Shown: positions 1-5,113 of the stretch, one piece after another
How positions within the stretch are numbered: position 1 is the first letter of the stretch
Layout: each line of letters begins with the position of its first letter
Assembly (NCBI GenBank): GCA_001920085.1
Contig: MNJC01000064.1
Coordinates: 1 to 8,006, forward strand
Source: Actinobacteria bacterium 13_1_20CM_4_69_9
GTDB lineage: Bacteria; Actinomycetota; Thermoleophilia; Gaiellales; Gaiellaceae
Reading direction: 5' to 3'
Length of the DNA stretch: 8,006 nt
Notes under the pieces: generated by a model
Told to the model about the DNA's origin: nothing
The model's database searches: none
Seen by the model: the letters and a program-made list of their open reading frames with translations, nothing else
Program-made: the position numbers and the translations under genes

Positions 1-323
1 CCGGCGGCGTTCTCTTCGTCGGAGCCGAGGGTGCGCGCGGCCATCTCGCGGACGAGCTCCGCGCGGACTTCGTCGCGGCATATCGCACGGTCGAGCGCTC
101 GGTCGCAGAGCTGCACGAGGCCGACGTCGTCCTACTCGCGTCTCCGTCGGCGGCGCGTGCGTACGCACGCGCGGGCGGGCGCGGGCCTGCGATCTCGATC
201 GGGCCGCAAACGACCGCTGCCGCATCCGCCGCGGGCGTGGACGTCGTCGCCGAGGCGGAGTCACACGACCTGCGCGGGCTCGTAGACTCCGCCGCGGCAT
301 GGCGCGCTTCATCACGTTCCTGA
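1..323 (+). CDS. hemD: Uroporphyrinogen-III synthase, C-terminal part (5' end outside window)
   Basis: The frame whose first complete codon is at 3 is open to TGA 321-323 and gives 106 residues. It has no start because the gene begins upstream. The protein matches the C-terminal half of HemD, which cyclises hydroxymethylbilane to uroporphyrinogen III in tetrapyrrole synthesis. It begins with a strand and GAEGAR (family: R/GAEGAR...L), then AYRTV, then DVVLLASPSAARAYA (family: D.v.FTSxSav..f), then the family signature AISIGPQTTAAASAAGV (IGp.Ta.aa...G), and ends near HDLRGLVDSA. HemD domains can be fused behind CobA/SUMT methyltransferase; the window cannot show whether this one is. Its last 25 nt overlap the next gene, suggesting co-transcription and translational coupling. 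The family call is strong; only the fusion state is open. Confidence 0.85.
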   Translation, partial: GGVLFVGAEGARGHLADELRADFVAAYRTVERSVAELHEADVVLLASPSAARAYARAGGRGPAISIGPQTTAAASAAGVDVVAEAESHDLRGLVDSAAAWRASSRS

Positions 324-1111
324 CCGATTTCGGCCTGGAGGACGACTTCGTCGGAACGTGCCACGGCGTGATGAAACGCATCGCGCCCGAGGCGGAGATC
401 ATCGACATCACGCACGGCGTCCCGCCGCAGGGCGTGTTGCAGGGCGCGCTCACGCTCGCCAACTCGTTGCCGTTCATGCCGGCCGGCGTGCATCTTGCCG
501 TCGTCGATCCCGGCGTCGGCGGCTCGCGCCGCGCACTTGCGCTCCGCGACGCGTCCGGACGCATCCACGTGGGGCCGGACAACGGGCTGCTGATTCCCGC
601 CGCCGAGAAGTTCGGCGGCATCGACGTTGCGCACGAGCTCGCCAATCCCGAGTACGCGCTCGAATCCGTGTCACGGACGTTTCACGGCCGCGACCTCTTC
701 GCGCCGGCCGCCGCGCATCTCGCGCTCGGTGTCGAGCTGGCCGAGCTCGGGCCGCCGATCGCCGCGGACGCGCTCGCGCGGCTCGATCTTCCGGAGCCGG
801 AGATCGGGACGTCGCGCATCCACAGCACCGTGCTCGGGATCGACCGCTTCGGAAACGTCCAGTTGAACCTCAACCGCTCGCACCTCGAGGCTGTCGGGGT
901 CGTTCCGGGCACGCGTGTCGAGCTGCAGATCGGACCGGAGCGCTACTACGCCGTCGCCGCGCGGACGTTCGCCGACGCGAGGCGCGGCGACCTGATCCTG
1001 TACGAGGACTCGTACCGCAATCTCTCGATCGCGATCAACGGCGGCAACGCTGCGGCGATGCTCGGCCTCAAGCCGGGCCGGGAAGTGCGCATCCACCTCG
1101 AGCCGACGTGA
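299..1111 (+). CDS. SAM hydrolase (adenosine-forming), DUF62 / SAM hydroxide adenosyltransferase family
   Basis: A 270-residue cytoplasmic enzyme, complete for the family (about 250-280 aa). It is expected to hydrolyse S-adenosylmethionine to adenosine and L-methionine. The ATG at 299 places the family start ITFLTDFG at residues 5-12. Other signatures are VDPGVGGSRR (69-78), GPDNGLL (92-98), TFHGRDLFAP (127-136) and IDRFGNVQLN (181-190), the last in the C-terminal beta-barrel domain. Asp70, Arg77 and His129 match the Asp-Arg-His triad described for the Pyrococcus horikoshii DUF62 enzyme. That triad separates water-using members from the fluorinase and chlorinase branch. The gene overlaps hemD by 25 nt and the following methyltransferase by 4 nt, with no clear SD, so coupling is likely. 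The physiological role of the family is unsettled. Hydrolase activity is inferred from residues only. Confidence 0.92.
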   Translation: MARFITFLTDFGLEDDFVGTCHGVMKRIAPEAEIIDITHGVPPQGVLQGALTLANSLPFMPAGVHLAVVDPGVGGSRRALALRDASGRIHVGPDNGLLIPAAEKFGGIDVAHELANPEYALESVSRTFHGRDLFAPAAAHLALGVELAELGPPIAADALARLDLPEPEIGTSRIHSTVLGIDRFGNVQLNLNRSHLEAVGVVPGTRVELQIGPERYYAVAARTFADARRGDLILYEDSYRNLSIAINGGNAAAMLGLKPGREVRIHLEPT

Positions 1112-1740
1112 TCGACCGGGTGGCGATCGGGCGGCGCTTCGCGCGGATTGCGACCGACACGGCGGTCGGCCACCCGTGGCTCTGGAAGCTCTTCCGTCCG
1201 TTCGTGCGCAGGCAGTTCGACGCGCTCGCCCCGGTATGGGACTCGATGCGGATGGACGACACGTTCGCGCCGTTCGAGGCGGCGCTGGCCGCACTCGAGC
1301 AGCCGCCGCGTCGCGTTCTCGACATCGGGACCGGCACCGGGGCCGGTGCGCAAAGGCTTGCGGAGCGGTTCCCCGGCGCGCAGGTCGTCGGCGTCGACCT
1401 GTCGGGCGCGATGCTCGAGCAGGCGCGACGGAACACACCCGCCGAGCTACGAGATCGGTTGCGCTACGAGCGCGCCGATGCAGCGGCGCTCCCGTTCGCC
1501 GACGGTTCGTTCGAGCTCGCGTCCCACGCGAACATGATCCCGTTCTTCGACGAGGTTGCGCGTGTCGTCGCGGCGGGAGGTCACGCGCTGTTCGCGTTCT
1601 CGAGCGGCGCCGAGACGCCGATCTACGTCTCGAGCGCGCGGCTCCGCGAGGAGCTCGCGAGACGCGGATTCACGGAGTTTGCGGAGTTCGACGCCGGCCG
1701 CGGCAACGCGCTGCTTGCCCGCAAGGGCGACGGCCCATAG
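1108..1740 (+). CDS. Class I SAM-dependent methyltransferase, substrate unknown
   Basis: GTG at 1108 overlaps the TGA of the SAM hydrolase in a GTGA arrangement, a classic coupling signal. The product is 210 aa. The open frame continues further upstream, but there it is arginine-rich shadow of the preceding gene. The Rossmann methyltransferase core is clear: motif I VLDIGTGTGAGA (70-81), the SAM-ribose acidic residue Asp97 in VVGVDLSGAMLEQAR, and motif III/IV region ADAAALPFADGSFELA (123-138). The latter is typical of the Methyltransf_11/25 group. The roughly 65-residue N-terminus is helical and basic with WLWKLFRPF, possibly a substrate lid. There are no signal peptide or membrane segments. 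The C-terminus is short: after LREELARRGF (178-188) only one strand pair remains. The methyl acceptor cannot be predicted. Being coupled to an enzyme that destroys SAM is notable. A terminator follows. Confidence 0.85.
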   Translation: MIDRVAIGRRFARIATDTAVGHPWLWKLFRPFVRRQFDALAPVWDSMRMDDTFAPFEAALAALEQPPRRVLDIGTGTGAGAQRLAERFPGAQVVGVDLSGAMLEQARRNTPAELRDRLRYERADAAALPFADGSFELASHANMIPFFDEVARVVAAGGHALFAFSSGAETPIYVSSARLREELARRGFTEFAEFDAGRGNALLARKGDGP

Positions 1741-1752
1741 GCTGCAGGTCAC

Positions 1753-1799
1753 AAGGTCGTTCGCGGCGCGGTAACACCGGTCCGGACGACCTTTTTCTT
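1753..1799 (+). terminator. Rho-independent terminator after the methyltransferase
   Basis: AAGGTCGT (1753-1760) pairs perfectly with ACGACCTT (1786-1793), and the run continues as TTTCTT on the + strand. The 25-nt loop can form a small inner stem (CGG TAACA CCG). It lies 13 nt after the methyltransferase stop and before the convergent gene ending at 1802. On the - strand the stem is preceded by A residues and followed by GTGACC, so it works as an intrinsic terminator mainly for the + strand unit. Confidence 0.7.
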
Positions 1800-1801
1800 G
1801 C

Positions 1802-2392
1802 TTAGTTGAGCTCGGCCACGGCGTCCGGGAATCCGCGGCCTCGGGCTGCTTCCGCCCAAGACTGGGCCGCACGCTGGTCCGCGAATCCCCTGACGTAGAC
1901 CTCGAACCCGCCGCACGGGTCGTTGCGAAGCTTCGCTCCCGGAAAGCCGACGGACGCGGCACGGTTCGCGATTGCGGTGGCACCCGGGCGGTCGCGTGCG
2001 TGACCGAGGATCCCGTCCCAGATTCCGATCTGCTTCGCCTGGATGCACTCGAGCGTGACGCCGAAGCCTTCCTTCCGCGCCTCGCTCTGCAAGTCGACGC
2101 CCACGTCGAACGTGTCGATTCCGCGGATGACGACGCGGAACCCGTCGCAGCCCTCGATGATGTTCGCGTTCACGAAGCCGCGACCCGTCACTTTGGTCCG
2201 GAAGGTGAGTGCGGCCTGGTGCAACTTGAAGCGTCCGAAGACCGCCTCGAGCCCGCTCAGGAACTCTTCACGCCCGCACGCATTGGCACGCTTCGCAGCG
2301 GACGGGGCCGCGCTCGACAGGCCGAGGGACGGCACCGCAACGCACGCTAGTCCGACCACAATGGCCAAACCGAAGAGTCGAGCCGCCCTCAC
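1802..2392 (-). CDS. Secreted protein with two SPOR-like repeats
   Basis: A 196-residue protein from GTG at 2392. An AGGA lies 9 nt before the start (2402-2405) and may be its ribosome binding site. Residues 1-33 form a Sec signal peptide: MRAAR, a hydrophobic core at 6-25, then small residues SSAAPSAA suited to signal peptidase I. Cys17 does not sit in a good lipobox. The mature part holds two similar units at about 60-115 and 138-195. Each has an Ala-rich helix, GF.xA.(I/L), C.GF.V.(I/V)RG, a second helix and (E/R)GF near its end. The aligned positions are RGF 71 with VGF 148, CDGFRVVIRG 82 with CGGFEVYVRG 160, and EGF 108 with RGF 186. This resembles SPOR domains, which bind denuded peptidoglycan glycans. 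The SPOR assignment is a fold-pattern inference. Four Cys in the mature part (39, 82, 116, 160) might form disulphides. Confidence 0.75.
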   Translation of the reverse strand: MRAARLFGLAIVVGLACVAVPSLGLSSAAPSAAKRANACGREEFLSGLEAVFGRFKLHQAALTFRTKVTGRGFVNANIIEGCDGFRVVIRGIDTFDVGVDLQSEARKEGFGVTLECIQAKQIGIWDGILGHARDRPGATAIANRAASVGFPGAKLRNDPCGGFEVYVRGFADQRAAQSWAEAARGRGFPDAVAELN

Positions 2393-2448
2393 GGGGCACA
2401 GTCCTAGCAGACTGCCCGGCGGGTCGACGGAGTCTTAACTCGTCGGCT
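2393..2448. promoter_or_regulatory. Divergent intergenic region between the SPOR-like gene and the hypothetical gene
   Basis: Only about 50-190 nt separate the two divergent genes, depending on which start the + strand gene uses. The AT-rich core AGTCTTAACT (2431-2440) is the only AT-rich spot and could supply -10-like sequence in either direction: TAAGAC on the - strand, TAACTC on the + strand. Neither is a perfect TAnnnT box. The - strand sequence TAGGAC (2401-2406), 8 nt before GTG 2392, could be a leaderless-type -10 or simply contain the AGGA SD. I cannot separate the two readings. Confidence 0.3.
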
Positions 2449-2579
2449 TTGGCGCGCTCAGGGGCAACGTCGCCTTCTTCGCGTCGAAGGGTCGGCTGGA
2501 GCCGGCTGCCGAACGGCATTACCGGGAGTCGATCAGGCGAGACTTCGACACCCTCGAGCCGCTCGATGCCAGGCTCGAC

Positions 2580-2882
2580 GTGTGCAACGTCGGCGGGACG
2601 ATCCAAGGGTGCTACGACGCCTCCAACGCGGTCATCAACGCGTTGGACGCGCTGCTTCGCGACGTCGGCGCCGCCGATGTCCCGAGCCGATACGTCGACG
2701 GCAACGACGCCCTTCGGCGCGCGGTGCGGCATCTCCGGGACGGCTTCAAGACGCGTAATCACGGTCTCGCCACGTACGACAACGCATCATTCGTTCGCGG
2801 GAACGATGAGATCGAGCAAGCAAACAGCGAGCTCGAGAACGCCTGGGCGCGGTTCCCGCCCGACGCCCGTCCCGTGCCCTGA
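2580..2882 (+). CDS. Hypothetical protein, 5' end uncertain or truncated
   Basis: I do not recognise the family. The first conventional start in this frame is GTG 2580, with AGG six nt upstream, giving 100 aa. The frame is however open from 2439, after TAA 2436-2438. Those 47 extra codons are equally GC3-rich and protein-like (FASKGRLEPAAERHYRESIR, then FDTLEPLDARLDVCN), so the true or ancestral protein is probably longer. There is no ATG, GTG or TTG in that stretch. CTG 2496, preceded by AAGGG, is the best candidate. The visible protein has a Cys pair (CNVGGTIQGC), a helix SNAVINALDALLRDVG, a second helix DALRRAVRHLRDGF and a charged C-terminal helix ending ARFPPDARPVP. This looks like a small helical bundle. 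Its TGA overlaps the next gene's likely CTG start by 3 nt (CTGA). It may be a 5'-truncated remnant. Confidence 0.55.
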   Translation: MCNVGGTIQGCYDASNAVINALDALLRDVGAADVPSRYVDGNDALRRAVRHLRDGFKTRNHGLATYDNASFVRGNDEIEQANSELENAWARFPPDARPVP

Positions 2883-3310
2883 ACAGGCGGCTGGTCGTCT
2901 CGACTTTCGTCCTCCTGATGTTGGCGGGATGTGGCGGGTCGTCCCATGAGCTCCGCTTTCGCACCTACGACCCACTTGGTTACGTGAAGGTCCAAGTCAC
3001 TGAGTCAGACGTGCTGCGAAGGTCGGCTCATGCGGCACGGGAGCCTGGCGGACGTTGGAGCCTCAACTTTCGACTCACCGAGGACGGACAAGCAAAGTTT
3101 CGCCGTCTGACGCGAGCCTTGGCGAAGCGTGGTGCGCAACTGCATCGCCCCCTAAGGTGCGTCACCGAAATAAATGGAACGGTGTTGTCGCGCTCCACTG
3201 TCGATTCCAGGATCTTCCCCGACGGCTACGGCGCCGAAAAGGGGATGTGGTTTCCTGGGTATCGCCTCGCGGCAGCACGACGCCTCGCCGATCAGATCCG
3301 AACCGGCTGA
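2879..3310 (+). CDS. Lipoprotein with a free-standing SecDF P1-head-like domain, probable CTG start
   Basis: The first ATG (2918) gives only MLAGC before the cysteine, too short for a signal peptide. Reading back in frame gives NRRLVVSTFVLL directly before MLAGC. That is a textbook lipoprotein signal with a positive N-region, a hydrophobic core and an LAGC lipobox. The fitting start is CTG 2879, which overlaps the previous gene's TGA (CTGA). The product is 143 aa, with lipid-modified Cys18. The mature part resembles the P1 head of SecD: TESDVLRRSA (family: tg.Dv..A), WSLNFRLTEDGQAKFRRLT (family: v.f.lt.eG...F..lT), CVTEINGTVLSRSTV (family: aivldg.viS.P.i) and AAARRLADQIRTG (family: eA..La..L..G). 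SecD itself has six membrane helices and acts in protein export; these are absent. The role is unknown, perhaps binding extracytoplasmic polypeptide. It is convergent with the next gene, 8 nt away. Confidence 0.65.
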   Translation: MNRRLVVSTFVLLMLAGCGGSSHELRFRTYDPLGYVKVQVTESDVLRRSAHAAREPGGRWSLNFRLTEDGQAKFRRLTRALAKRGAQLHRPLRCVTEINGTVLSRSTVDSRIFPDGYGAEKGMWFPGYRLAAARRLADQIRTG

Positions 3311-3318
3311 CGAAGCGG

Positions 3319-3584
3319 CTAGCCCCGGCGGCGGAGGTACCTCAGCCCGAGCCAGGTCGACGCGATGAGCAGGAAGCCGGCTGAGGTGCCGCGGTCGTCT
3401 GCCCCAGCACGACGGCGCCGAGAACGACGAACACGGAGAGCATCGCGAAGCCCAGTCGTGGATGCGGCCCCTCGATTCGCCGCAGTTTCGCGACGAAGAC
3501 CGTCAGCGACATGAGTCCGATCAGCGCGAAGAACCCGGCGGTCGTCGGAGCGCAACGGATGTACGTCGCCGCGACCGTCAACAT
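3319..3584 (-). pseudogene. Small multi-pass membrane protein, frameshifted
   Basis: From ATG 3584 one frame gives three hydrophobic parts: LTVAATYI, then AGFFALIGLMSLTVFVAKL, then LGFAMLSVFVVLGAVVLGQ. It then runs into an Arg/Ser/Pro tail (SCSSRRPGSG) ending at TGA 3342-3344. A neighbouring frame over 3319-3390 carries a natural ending: SAGFLLIASTWLGLRYL, RRRG, then TAG. Adding one base at about 3385-3400 joins them into one protein with a final membrane helix and a positive cytoplasmic tail. The frame is also open upstream to 3638 and encodes ITVDLIVGIA, completing the first helix without a usable start codon. I see no slippery heptamer for programmed frameshifting. Either the gene is decayed or one base is missing from the assembly. 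The original would have about four membrane helices; its function is unknown. Confidence 0.5.
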
Positions 3585-3657
3585 CGCGATGCCGACAATC
3601 AGATCAACGGTTATGCGGAGGGAATCGCCTGTGCGAGGTCAATGCGGCATCTAGGAG

Positions 3658-3730
3658 TGGCGAGGGCCGGAATCGAACCGGCGACACCACGGTTTTCAGC
3701 CGTGTGCTCTACCAACTGAGCTACCTCGCC
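3658..3730 (-). tRNA. tRNA-Phe (anticodon GAA)
   Basis: On the - strand a full 73-nt cloverleaf folds. Acceptor GGCGAGG pairs with CCTCGCC. The D stem is GCTC/GAGC with loop AGTTGGTA. The anticodon stem is CACGG/CCGTG with loop CTGAAAA, placing GAA at positions 34-36 (Phe). The variable region is GTGTC and the T arm is GCCGG TTCGATT CCGGC. The discriminator base is A. The sequence after it is CTCC, so CCA is not encoded and must be added by CCA-transferase. Confidence 0.97.
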
Positions 3731-3741
3731 AGGAGCGCGTC

Positions 3742-3747
3742 AGTCTA
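3742..3747 (-). promoter_or_regulatory. Possible -10 box of tRNA-Phe
   Basis: TAGACT on the - strand (TAnnnT type) lies 11 nt before the mature tRNA 5' end, which would leave a 4-5 nt leader. No good -35 is visible at the usual spacing. This is an inference from position and hexamer only. The tRNA might instead be co-transcribed from the response regulator 53 nt upstream. Confidence 0.3.
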
Positions 3748-3783
3748 GCCCGGCAAGGAAGCGCTTTCCGCCGAGATCGGCCG

Positions 3784-4179
3784 CTAGGTGATTCCCACTC
3801 GCGCTGCGGCGAGCCGGTCGACGAGGACGTCGACGAACTCGTCCTTGACCAGCACGGCGTCGGCCCCGGCCTCGGTCACCGCGCGATGCAGTGCAGGCGC
3901 CTCGTCGCCCGTCAGCGCGATCACGCACATGCTCGGATGATCGCGGCGCAGCCGCGCAACGGCGCTCACGCCGTCGAGCCGCGGCATGTGCAGGTCGATC
4001 ACGACCGCGTCCGGTGAGAGCTCGTCTGCGAGCTCGATCGCAGCCAACCCGTCCCGGGCCTGTCCGACGACGGCGAGCTCCGGCTGCCGCTCGATCAGCG
4101 GCGAGAGCGCGTCCAGGAAGGGCTGGTCGTCGTCTGCGAGAAGAACCCGGATCATTGCCGTGGCGTCGGGATTCCCCAT
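3784..4179 (-). CDS. Receiver-only response regulator (CheY-like)
   Basis: A single phosphoacceptor receiver domain of 131 aa from ATG 4179, or 123 aa from ATG 4155. The motifs are complete, numbered from 4179: acidic pocket ADDD (Asp16-18), phosphoacceptor Asp62 in VVIDLHMPRLDG, Thr90 in ALTGDE and Lys112 in VLVKDEF. The protein ends nine residues after the last helix begins (LAAARVGIT), so no DNA-binding or enzyme output domain exists. It must act through a partner protein or a phosphorelay. The upper start is preferred because TAACTT lies 7 nt before it, as expected for a leaderless mRNA. The domain itself begins at MIRVLL (4155), and neither start has an SD. No histidine kinase is in the window. 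The gene is divergent from arginase and sits 53 nt upstream of tRNA-Phe on the same strand. ARDGLAAIELA and HPSMCVIALT resemble NarL-type receivers. Confidence 0.88.
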   Translation of the reverse strand: MGNPDATAMIRVLLADDDQPFLDALSPLIERQPELAVVGQARDGLAAIELADELSPDAVVIDLHMPRLDGVSAVARLRRDHPSMCVIALTGDEAPALHRAVTEAGADAVLVKDEFVDVLVDRLAAARVGIT

Positions 4180-4186
4180 CCCGCGG

Positions 4187-4196
4187 AAGTTAGCCT
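4187..4196. promoter_or_regulatory. Overlapping divergent -10 boxes between response regulator and arginase
   Basis: AAGTTAGCCT reads as TAGCCT on the + strand (4191-4196), 8 nt before arginase ATG 4205. It reads as TAACTT on the - strand (4192-4187), 7 nt before ATG 4179. Both match TAnnnT and share the central TA. The spacings would put transcription starts at or next to the start codons, giving leaderless mRNAs. No consensus -35 is seen on either side. This is inferred from pattern and spacing. Confidence 0.4.
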
Positions 4197-4204
4197 TGTT
4201 CGGG

Positions 4205-5113
4205 ATGTCGATGCAAGGGCGGCGAAAGGTCACGATCATCGGCGCCGCGCTCGACCTCGGCGCCGGCCGGCGCGGGGTCGACATGGGCCCTTCGGCGATC
4301 CGCTACGCGGGGCTCGACGCCCGGATCGAGGCCCTGGGGTACGGCTACCACGACCTGGGCAACGTCGGAACGGCCGTGCCGGAGGCGATCGACGCCGGCG
4401 ACGAGCACGCCCGCTTCCTGCCCCAGATCAAGGACACGTGCCTGCACATCGCCGAGCTCGTCGCCGAGGCCGCGGGCGACGGATCGGTCCCGATCGTGCT
4501 CGGCGGTGACCACTCTGTCGCGCTGGGGACGCTCGGGGGCCTGAACCGGGCGCACGGGCCGGGCGGCGTGATCTGGATCGACGCCCACGGCGACCTGAAC
4601 AGTCCCGAGACGAGCCCGAGCGGAAACGTCCACGGGATGGTGCTCGCCGCGGCGCTCGGCCTTGCCGGCGACCGGTTCCGCGGCGACGGCTGGGATTTGC
4701 CCGCCCTCGTCCCGAGCCGCGTGGCGCTCCTCGGGGTGCGCTCGCTCGACGAAGGCGAGCGCGAGCTGCTCAAGGAGCTCGACGCCCTCGTCTTCACGAT
4801 GAGCGACGTCGACCGCCTCGGCGTCGAGCATGCGGTGCGGGACGCGCTCGCGCATGTCGCCGGGCCCGGCTTCGTGCACGTCAGCCTCGACCTGGACGTC
4901 GTCGACCCCGACATCGCGCCGGGGGTCGGCACGCCCGTCCGCGGCGGGCTCAACTATCGGGAGGCACATCTCGCGATGGAGCTGATCGCCGAGTCGGGCC
5001 AGGCGACGGCCCTCGACGTCGTCGAGGTGAACCCGATCCTCGACCGTGAGAACGAAACCGGCAAGCTCGCCGTCGAGCTCGTCGCGTCAGGGCTCGGCGC
5101 GCGGATCCTCTAG
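4205..5113 (+). CDS. rocF: Arginase
   Basis: A 302-residue cytoplasmic ureohydrolase, complete for the family (about 300 aa). It hydrolyses L-arginine to ornithine and urea with two manganese ions. Metal ligands are all present: His103 (GGDHS), Asp126, His128 and Asp130 (WIDAHGD), and Asp229 and Asp231 (SLDLDVVDP). Arginase rather than agmatinase is indicated by the Asn132...Ser139-Gly-Asn141-Val-His143 stretch. This matches the residues that hold the alpha-amino and carboxyl groups in rat arginase I (Asn130, Ser137, Asn139, proton-shuttle His141). GTPVRGGLNYRE (242-253) and Glu274 in EVNPILD also fit. The start is ATG 4205 (MSMQGRR), possibly leaderless; ATG 4211 is an alternative. The 3' end overlaps the convergent hydrolase by 27 nt. 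No ornithine pathway genes are nearby, so a catabolic versus nitrogen-recycling role cannot be chosen. Confidence 0.93.
   Translation: MSMQGRRKVTIIGAALDLGAGRRGVDMGPSAIRYAGLDARIEALGYGYHDLGNVGTAVPEAIDAGDEHARFLPQIKDTCLHIAELVAEAAGDGSVPIVLGGDHSVALGTLGGLNRAHGPGGVIWIDAHGDLNSPETSPSGNVHGMVLAAALGLAGDRFRGDGWDLPALVPSRVALLGVRSLDEGERELLKELDALVFTMSDVDRLGVEHAVRDALAHVAGPGFVHVSLDLDVVDPDIAPGVGTPVRGGLNYREAHLAMELIAESGQATALDVVEVNPILDRENETGKLAVELVASGLGARIL

Noticed and set aside
358..1107. Upstream extension of the methyltransferase frame
   Set aside because: The region is antisense-like Arg-rich shadow of the SAM hydrolase. The GTG at 1108 in a GTGA overlap is the natural start.
299..1111. DUF62 protein as a fluorinase or chlorinase
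   Set aside because: The Asp70-Arg77-His129 triad fits the water-using hydrolase branch, and no organohalogen pathway genes are present.
2449..2949. TTG-started 166-aa + strand frame preceded by TAACTC 7 nt upstream
   Set aside because: Its product is Ser/Thr/Arg/Pro-rich without any fold signal. The frame of 2439-2882 has the proper GC3 bias and helical protein character, so this one is a shadow despite the tempting start.
3385..3400. Programmed ribosomal frameshift in the small membrane gene
   Set aside because: No X-XXY-YYZ slippery heptamer or clear downstream stimulator was seen. A lost base is simpler.
3590..3650. Distant inverted repeat ATGCCG / CGGCAT flanking the tRNA-proximal spacer
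   Set aside because: It is six bases only, separated by about 50 nt, and likely chance at this GC content.
3750..3773. Inverted repeat CGGC..GGAAGCGCTTTCC..GCCG after the response regulator
   Set aside because: There is a bulge in the stem and no T-run follows on either strand, so it is not a convincing intrinsic terminator.
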